A DNA stretch of 64,000 bases, taken from assembly GCA_023150945.1 (NCBI GenBank), contig JAKLJX010000015.1:1-64000 (forward strand), given 5' to 3'. Positions 59,351 to 64,000 of the stretch are shown here, piece after piece. The notes beneath the pieces are model-generated. The model was given only the letters and a program-made list of their open reading frames with translations. It had not been told where the DNA came from and did not search any database. This DNA comes from a bacterium. GTDB lineage: Bacteria; Zhuqueibacterota; Zhuqueibacteria; Zhuqueibacterales; Zhuqueibacteraceae. Position numbers and translations under genes: made by a program. Positions within the stretch are counted from its first letter, which is position 1, and every line of letters starts with the position of its first letter.

Positions 59351-60700
59351 TCAGCGGCGCGCGGCGTCCTGTTCTGGCAAATTCGCCAGGCTCCGCCGGT
59401 ACGGCTTCAATCCCAACCAGAACAGCAGCGCGGCCAGCAACAGGGCAATAGTACCGACAACGATCAGCGAATAGCGAACGCTGTTTTCATCGCCGAAAAC
59501 AAAATCCGTGGTCAACGCCACGGCCGTGGGGCCAAAGCCCAACCCAATGAGATTGAGGACGAACAGATAGAGCGCCGAAACTTGCGCGCGCATTTGATTG
59601 GGCGCCACCTCTTGAATCGCGGCGGTGGCGGCGCCGAAGGCAAAACTCGCCAGGATATTCACCGGAATCAAAGCCAGCAGTGCCGCCTCACCGTTCGGCA
59701 TGAGCGGATAGAGAATGATGGTGGGCGTGAGGCCGAGTGCCGCAAGCAAGCCCGTGCGCAGCTTGGCATCGGCATGGCCGCGCCGCGCCAACCAATCCGT
59801 GAGATAGCCTCCCAGCAAAATGCCAATCGTGCCGAAGACGACGATGATCGGACCGTAGACCATGCCGACTTTGGCAGCCTCCCAGCCGTAGGTGCGCATG
59901 AAGAATGGCGGAATCCAGGCGTTCGCCGCATAGTTGTGCAACGCAAACAGTGCAAACCCGAGATTGTGACAGAAGAACGTCATTTTGTTAGCGCGCATGT
60001 AGGCGAAGACTGCGCGCATGGGATATTGCGCCGGCCCTGCGCCCGCTGAGGCGGCCAGGCCGCCGCGCCGCGCCGGCTCTTTCACGGTAAACATCAAGGC
60101 AGCGATGAGCAAGCCCGGCAAACCAATCACAAAGAAAATTTTTTGCCAGGGGAAGACGGCGCCAATGAACGGCAATTCCAGCATCGTCTGTTGTGAGGTC
60201 ATTCCCACGACAAGGCCGTTGATGAACATGGCCAAACCTGAGCCGATGAAAATGCCCATGCCGAACACGCTCATGGCCATGGCCAGGCGCTGTTTGGGAA
60301 AATAGTCGGCAATCATCGAATAGGCCGCCGGAAAGAGGGCGGCCTCGCCCACTCCCACGCCCACGCGCGCCAGGAAAAGATGCCCGTAGTTTTTGGCAAT
60401 GCCACTGAGCGCGGTCATTAAACTCCACAGCGTGATGCCGATGATGATGATTCTCTTGCGGCTGTGGGAATCGGCCCAGCGGCCGAGGGGCAACCCGAGC
60501 ACGGTGTAAAACAAAGCAAAGCTGAAACCCATGAGCAGGCTCAGCTCGGTGTCGCTGAGAATGAAATCGCGTTTGATGGGCGTGACCAGCAGGCTGAGGA
60601 TCAGGCGATCGATATAAGCCGAAATCGCCGCGAGCGTGAGCACGGCAACAACGTACCAGGCATAGGCCGGACGGGGGAAAGAGGCGTGGTCTGAAGGCAT
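59351..60700 (-). CDS. MFS transporter
   Basis: A 449-residue twelve-helix major facilitator protein. Helix 1 holds AISAYIDRLILSLL and the loop 2-3 motif reads GRWADSHSRKRIIIIGI. ARVGVGVGEAALFPAAYSMIADYFP is the helix 4-5 motif shared with spinster-like and hexuronate-type MFS families. The C-terminal half repeats the fold (GGYLTDWLARRGHADAKLR). The substrate is unknown; the upstream aldehyde dehydrogenase gene (about 240 nt away, separated by the MITE-like repeat) hints at uptake of an organic acid or sugar-derived compound, but that is only context. Confidence 0.9.
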   Translation of the reverse strand: MPSDHASFPRPAYAWYVVAVLTLAAISAYIDRLILSLLVTPIKRDFILSDTELSLLMGFSFALFYTVLGLPLGRWADSHSRKRIIIIGITLWSLMTALSGIAKNYGHLFLARVGVGVGEAALFPAAYSMIADYFPKQRLAMAMSVFGMGIFIGSGLAMFINGLVVGMTSQQTMLELPFIGAVFPWQKIFFVIGLPGLLIAALMFTVKEPARRGGLAASAGAGPAQYPMRAVFAYMRANKMTFFCHNLGFALFALHNYAANAWIPPFFMRTYGWEAAKVGMVYGPIIVVFGTIGILLGGYLTDWLARRGHADAKLRTGLLAALGLTPTIILYPLMPNGEAALLALIPVNILASFAFGAATAAIQEVAPNQMRAQVSALYLFVLNLIGLGFGPTAVALTTDFVFGDENSVRYSLIVVGTIALLLAALLFWLGLKPYRRSLANLPEQDAARR

Positions 60701-60737
60701 TGCGCACCGAATATTGTTGCTCGGGAAAACAGATCGT

Positions 60738-60872
60738 GTCCGCCGAAATCGCCAATTTTTGAAAAATGATCCTGCAACGGCTTGGCCGTTGCATCAAATC
60801 CCCGGGAGTTTCCAAGACATTCGAGGTTTCAGAAACCGCGGCTCAGCCGAGGTTGAACATTTTCGGACGGAC
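60738..60872. repeat. MITE-like palindromic repeat, copy 2 (inverted)
   Basis: This is the reverse-complement relative of the element at 43989-44117. It shares GCAACGGCTTGGCCGTTGC (60774-60792, a hairpin), GAGTTTCCAAGACATTCGAGG and GAACATTTTCGGAC at the right end, plus a hairpin in CGGCTCAGCCG. Identity by eye is about three quarters over 130 bp. It lies in the gap between the aldehyde dehydrogenase and MFS genes. Confidence 0.75.
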
Positions 60873-60937
60873 ACGAAAGAGGGGCTGGCCGGCTTTGCCT
60901 GTTGGCGATCAAGCTGCGATGGCCGCGGCGGCCGCGC

Positions 60938-62686
60938 TCATCCTCGCAGCGCGGTCGCGGCGAGTCCTGGAATTTTCCACCAGGCAGGCACCGCTTCGAA
61001 GCGCGCGGCCTGGGGCGCCAGCCGATCCAGCACTTGGTTGGTGGCAAACCACAACGGCGTTGGCCATGCGCGAAACGAGCCCGCCACCACGGATTTCTGC
61101 GGCTGGGAGAACATGAAGGCATTGTGCACCACGCCGGTGCCGGATTGTATGTCGTAAATGTCGTGGCCGGGAAAGGCGCCCCAGGTCGTGGAAATCAAGC
61201 CATAGCCCACGCCGGACCAGTGGTTGACGATGACCGTGCCATAGCGCAAGTCAGCGATGGCGGTCTCCACCGCGGCATTGATTTCGGGATCGCGCAGCGA
61301 GGCGGGATGCACCAGAATCGTCGCGCTCAACGTGCCCCACAATCTGTCGTTGGCAAAAGCCACGGCGCGCTCGAGATACTCAGTAATGCTGGCGGCCGCG
61401 ATGCTGGTTTCCGCTGCCGTGCTGCAGAAGGACTCGGTGGTGAAGCAGATTTCGGAGGAAGCGTTGGGATCGAGATCGCTGATGAGCAGCCACGGCAGTT
61501 TGCCCTCGCCAATCGTGCCGATCGGCTGGGCTTGGCGGTGAGCGGCCTGGAATTTTTCGTAGCGCTCGGCCGCACCGGGATAGTAGGCCAGCCGCGGTGG
61601 AATGCGACCGAGCGTCGCGCGCAGCGCCGCCAGCAGTTGCGGCCGCTGCGGCCAGCCGTCGTGCTGCACGATGACGCGCATGGCCACACAGTTGAAGCCG
61701 GCGTTGTTGGTCAGCATGGTCGCCAGATTGGCGGCTTGAAACTCAATCTCGGCGTCACTCCAGGGGCCGGGCACGATGATCACCGGACTGACGTTGCCGA
61801 GCTCGCTGGTAAACGGTTTGGTGAGCAGCGGCCGGCGCTCGGCTTTGCGCTGCGCGGCCTCCGGGCCGCGGCCGAAGACGATTGCCTCGAAGGTCTTGTC
61901 GGAACCGGTCATGTGAATCGCTTCCACGCCGGGATGGTGGCAGAGATACGCCCCTTCCTCACTGCCGCCATAAACCACTTGCAGAAAATTCCCTTCGATC
62001 AGCGCCCGAAATGCCTGTTCGAGGAACGGCCCCAGGTAGGCATTCACGGGATTCATTTTCAACAAAACGACGTGATTCTCGACAAAGAGCTGGTAGAGCG
62101 CGTCCATCGGGCCGATGGAGGCGACATTGCCGGCGCCCAGCACCAGGACTACCTTGCCGCCGCGCGCCAGCGTGTGATAGGAAACCGCCTGCGTCGCCGC
62201 CAGGTCCGGCAGACGTACGCCGGGCTGCATCCACACTTCTGCGGAGATGCCGCTGTACAACACGCGCTCATAGGGATCCTGCGGCATCACCGGCGCCACC
62301 ACTTGTCCGTTGGGCCGCATTCTCGCCGTGCCGGGGAACAGCGGACGGCCGTGCTTCTGAATATCGCGCAGAGCCTGGCGCAAGAGGCGTAAATTGCGGT
62401 GAATGCACAGTGGGCCGCCGAGCCATTCTTCGCCGGCCGTGCGGCTGCGCGGGTCGATGCCCTTCGCGGCATTGGCCGCCGCCACCCACGGCTCGGCGAG
62501 CGCCAGGCAATCGAACAACAGCCGGTCAAGGAGCGCGAGGCGGGCGCGAACGTCGAGGGTCGCCCATTTCTGCTTGTGGGCCTGTAAACGGTCAACCGCC
62601 TGGTCGAGCGCGGCCGGTGAAGAGGGAGGGACCGCCGGCAGGCCTTCGGGAATGGTGGCGGTGCCGTGCGGGGAGGTGATGATCAT
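60938..62686 (-). CDS. Aldehyde dehydrogenase family protein
   Basis: A 582-residue NAD(P)-dependent aldehyde dehydrogenase, about 90 residues longer than the usual 480-500. The catalytic Cys lies in NNAGFNCVAMRVIV, the general-base-region Glu in FTSELGNVSPVIIV (ELGG in most members), and the coenzyme-binding Lys strand in VVLLKMNPVNAY. The late motif GTVIVNHWSGVGYGL is the substrate end. Extra length is spread over an N-terminal extension and inserted loops. It starts at ATG 62686. The substrate is unknown; the MFS transporter downstream may belong to the same pathway. Confidence 0.88.
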   Translation of the reverse strand: MIITSPHGTATIPEGLPAVPPSSPAALDQAVDRLQAHKQKWATLDVRARLALLDRLLFDCLALAEPWVAAANAAKGIDPRSRTAGEEWLGGPLCIHRNLRLLRQALRDIQKHGRPLFPGTARMRPNGQVVAPVMPQDPYERVLYSGISAEVWMQPGVRLPDLAATQAVSYHTLARGGKVVLVLGAGNVASIGPMDALYQLFVENHVVLLKMNPVNAYLGPFLEQAFRALIEGNFLQVVYGGSEEGAYLCHHPGVEAIHMTGSDKTFEAIVFGRGPEAAQRKAERRPLLTKPFTSELGNVSPVIIVPGPWSDAEIEFQAANLATMLTNNAGFNCVAMRVIVQHDGWPQRPQLLAALRATLGRIPPRLAYYPGAAERYEKFQAAHRQAQPIGTIGEGKLPWLLISDLDPNASSEICFTTESFCSTAAETSIAAASITEYLERAVAFANDRLWGTLSATILVHPASLRDPEINAAVETAIADLRYGTVIVNHWSGVGYGLISTTWGAFPGHDIYDIQSGTGVVHNAFMFSQPQKSVVAGSFRAWPTPLWFATNQVLDRLAPQAARFEAVPAWWKIPGLAATALRG

Positions 62687-63287
62687 GAGGTGCTCCGACG
62701 AGTTCTACTCAATCCCGTATCGTCAAGTCTATGACTCCGATGTTGTCCTTCTGCCAGAATCTGCCCCTGCTCCCGGCCCACGAGCCGTTGTCTGATGCGT
62801 GCCCAGTTTGGGGGAAGACCCGCACAGCGTGACATGATTGGCAGGTGTTGAATCCAACTTGACGTTGTAGCATTAGTCGCATTTGAAATCGTACCCGCAA
62901 AACCCACGAAGAACGCGAAAGGCTTTTGTTGTGTTTCGCGTGTTCGGCGGGCCGCGCCCGGCAATCTGACTGATGGAACCAGTGTCTTGTTGCCTTGATT
63001 TGTACAAGTGATTCCGAGAGTCATTCAGAAGGAATCCTGTGAGGTACTTGGCGCCGTGCTCGAATCTTCACAGAATCCTTGCAGGAAGACATTAGTGGTG
63101 GCCATACTTTTTAGGTTAACAGACCACCAGAGCGGCTGCAGTGGGGTCAGGTTGTGGAGCAGGCTTTGTTCCCTCTGCAACTGTTCGCCCACCGTCCAGC
63201 GCATGAGAGGCAAATTGCCTCTCCTGTGGCAGTGTGGTCTCCTTTTCGCCAGCCAGCGGTTGGCATTTGGCTTCCAGTAGGAGGGCC
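62687..63287. other. Gene-free gap with repeat fragments
   Basis: No supported gene in about 600 bp. A 29-nt stretch (62850-62878) matches 24 of 29 positions of one at 47487-47515, both holding ACTTGAC and ending ATTAGTC. Text near 62905-62925 (CACGAAGAACGCGAAAGG) belongs to the short repeat seen near 42.3 kb. A 19-bp perfect palindrome, GAGAGGCAAATTGCCTCTC, lies at 63205-63223, 65 nt beyond the SelB stop; it has no T-run on the minus strand, so it is a weak terminator candidate. Confidence 0.45.
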
Positions 63288-64000
63288 TCAAGGCGTTTTG
63301 CTTGCGCTTCCCGCAACGCCCAACACCCGAACTTCGCCCTGGCGCTGGGTCACGCCGCCGGCGTCGAAGTATTGCAGCAGCGGCATGGCGAATTTGCGGC
63401 TGGTGTTGTCCACCAGCTCTTTGAATTGGCTGACGGTAATTTCGCCATGGCGGCGCAGATAGTCAATCACTCTTTTGCGCGCTTCCTCCAGATGGCTGCG
63501 GTGCAGCCAGATGCCCTCCTCCAGGCGCACGACTTCCTGTCGCAGAACGAGCACTTCCAGCACTTCAGCGATTTGCGCCGGCGTGGCGTTGAGCGTTGCC
63601 GCCAGCTCCGCCGGACTTGCGGGCGTGTATCCTCCGGCATGCAGGCGCGCGAGAATTTGCTGCCGCAGCATTTCCTGCTCTGCATTCAGGCGAATCTCAT
63701 GCTCCGCCAGCGCCAGATGCGCCTCGATTTCCTTCAATTTGTTCTCGGCCTTGCTGATCTTGACGAGAAAATTCAACAGACCGGCCTCGGCCAGCGCGGG
63801 GATGCGGCTGCTGACTTCGGCTTTGCGCAATCCCAATTTGGTGGGATGCTGTTGATGATACTCAGCCAGCGCCGCGGCCAGGCGATGCCACAAGGCCTCC
63901 AGCCGCAGGCGATGAATGAAGGCGCGTTTACTGATTGCCACGACGCTGCCCTGTTGCACCAGCCGTTCGAGACGGGCGCCGACTTCCTCTTTGGAATGGC
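63288..64000 (-). CDS. selB: Selenocysteine-specific elongation factor SelB, C-terminal part
   Basis: The C-terminal portion (at least 236 residues) of a gene that runs off the right edge. It consists of winged-helix domains typical of SelB: LRLEALWHRLAAALAEYHQQHP then LGLRKAEVSSRI, VVRLEEGIWLHRSHLEEARKRVIDYL, and GEITVSQFKELVDNTSRKFAMPLLQYFDAGGVTQRQGE. The last wing carries the SRK.A.PLL.YFD pattern that binds the SECIS hairpin. Reading continues upstream of 63959 in the same frame to the window edge (HSKEEVGARLERLVQQGS). SelB delivers Sec-tRNA to UGA codons, so the organism makes selenoproteins. The neighbouring genes selA, selC and selD are not in view. Confidence 0.92.
   Translation of the reverse strand, partial: HSKEEVGARLERLVQQGSVVAISKRAFIHRLRLEALWHRLAAALAEYHQQHPTKLGLRKAEVSSRIPALAEAGLLNFLVKISKAENKLKEIEAHLALAEHEIRLNAEQEMLRQQILARLHAGGYTPASPAELAATLNATPAQIAEVLEVLVLRQEVVRLEEGIWLHRSHLEEARKRVIDYLRRHGEITVSQFKELVDNTSRKFAMPLLQYFDAGGVTQRQGEVRVLGVAGSASKTP

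Noticed and set aside
63025-63290. tRNA-Sec (selC) beside selB
   Set aside because: I looked for a long acceptor/variable-arm cloverleaf with a UCA anticodon and a TTCGA loop and found only a 19-bp palindrome that does not fit.

Overview
The window (64 kb, mostly about 60% G+C by eye) is chromosome from an uncultured Gram-negative bacterium. An outer membrane is implied by a Wzi-like beta-barrel, and selenocysteine use by the SelB fragment at the right edge. Dense gene packing, palindromic and heptameric repeats and a tripartite C-terminal sorting tail on a secreted protease suggest an environmental lineage, perhaps of the FCB/KSB1 type, but I cannot place it firmly.

Layout. 0.2-6.8 kb, minus strand: a membrane alpha/beta-hydrolase-like protein coupled to a small ImmA-like metallopeptidase, a PLP-dependent threonine dehydratase/serine racemase-like enzyme, a secreted subtilase and an FAA-family hydrolase. 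6.8-8.6 kb: a long gap with no convincing gene, ending in a 14-bp palindrome and a sigma-54-type promoter. 8.65-57.1 kb: one very large plus-strand exopolysaccharide locus. It carries a BY-kinase (Wzc), a NusG/UpxY-like antiterminator, glycosyltransferases (GT2, GT39-like, several GT4), nucleotide-sugar enzymes (formyltransferase, WecE-type aminotransferase, WlbA/WlbB-like pair, bi-domain oxidoreductase), a Wzx flippase, a Wzy-like polymerase, a WbaP-like initiating transferase, two AsnB-type amidotransferases, methyltransferases, a deacetylase, a CelD-type acyltransferase and a Wzi-like porin. No wza, wzb, exosortase or nucleotide-sugar rml genes are in the window. 57.1-64 kb, minus strand: nucleotidyltransferase and NYN genes, a MNT/HepT pair whose HepT is broken by an in-frame amber codon, an MFS transporter, an aldehyde dehydrogenase and the C-terminus of SelB.

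The most interesting item lies inside the EPS operon, between the NusG gene and the first glycosyltransferase (11.78-19.98 kb). It is a complete lasso peptide gene cluster: B1 (PqqD-like RRE), B2 (transglutaminase-like leader peptidase), C (asparagine-synthetase-like cyclase in which Cys2 is Ser), a 55-59-residue precursor (14365-14544), an HPr-kinase-like kinase, a PRMT-like methyltransferase, an ABC exporter and an NTP_transf_5 nucleotidyltransferase. The precursor has the YxxPxLxxxG leader motif, Thr at leader position -2, and a core starting AVGIYMRRD, which predicts an Ala1-Asp9 nine-residue macrolactam. Start/stop overlaps tie the cluster to the upstream antiterminator gene and the downstream glycosyltransferase gene, so it is probably co-expressed with the polysaccharide locus.

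The non-coding DNA is also unusual. Four heptanucleotide tandem arrays sit directly behind stop codons; the two largest, 37 and 33 units, fill the whole 50.9-51.43 kb gap up to a start codon. A roughly 130-bp palindromic MITE-like repeat occurs at 44.0 and 60.8 kb, with a diverged relative at 55.5 kb. A separate hairpin-rich repeat forms an array at 44.15-44.57 kb. G+C switches several times along the EPS locus, once inside the GT2 gene, pointing to modular assembly by recombination.
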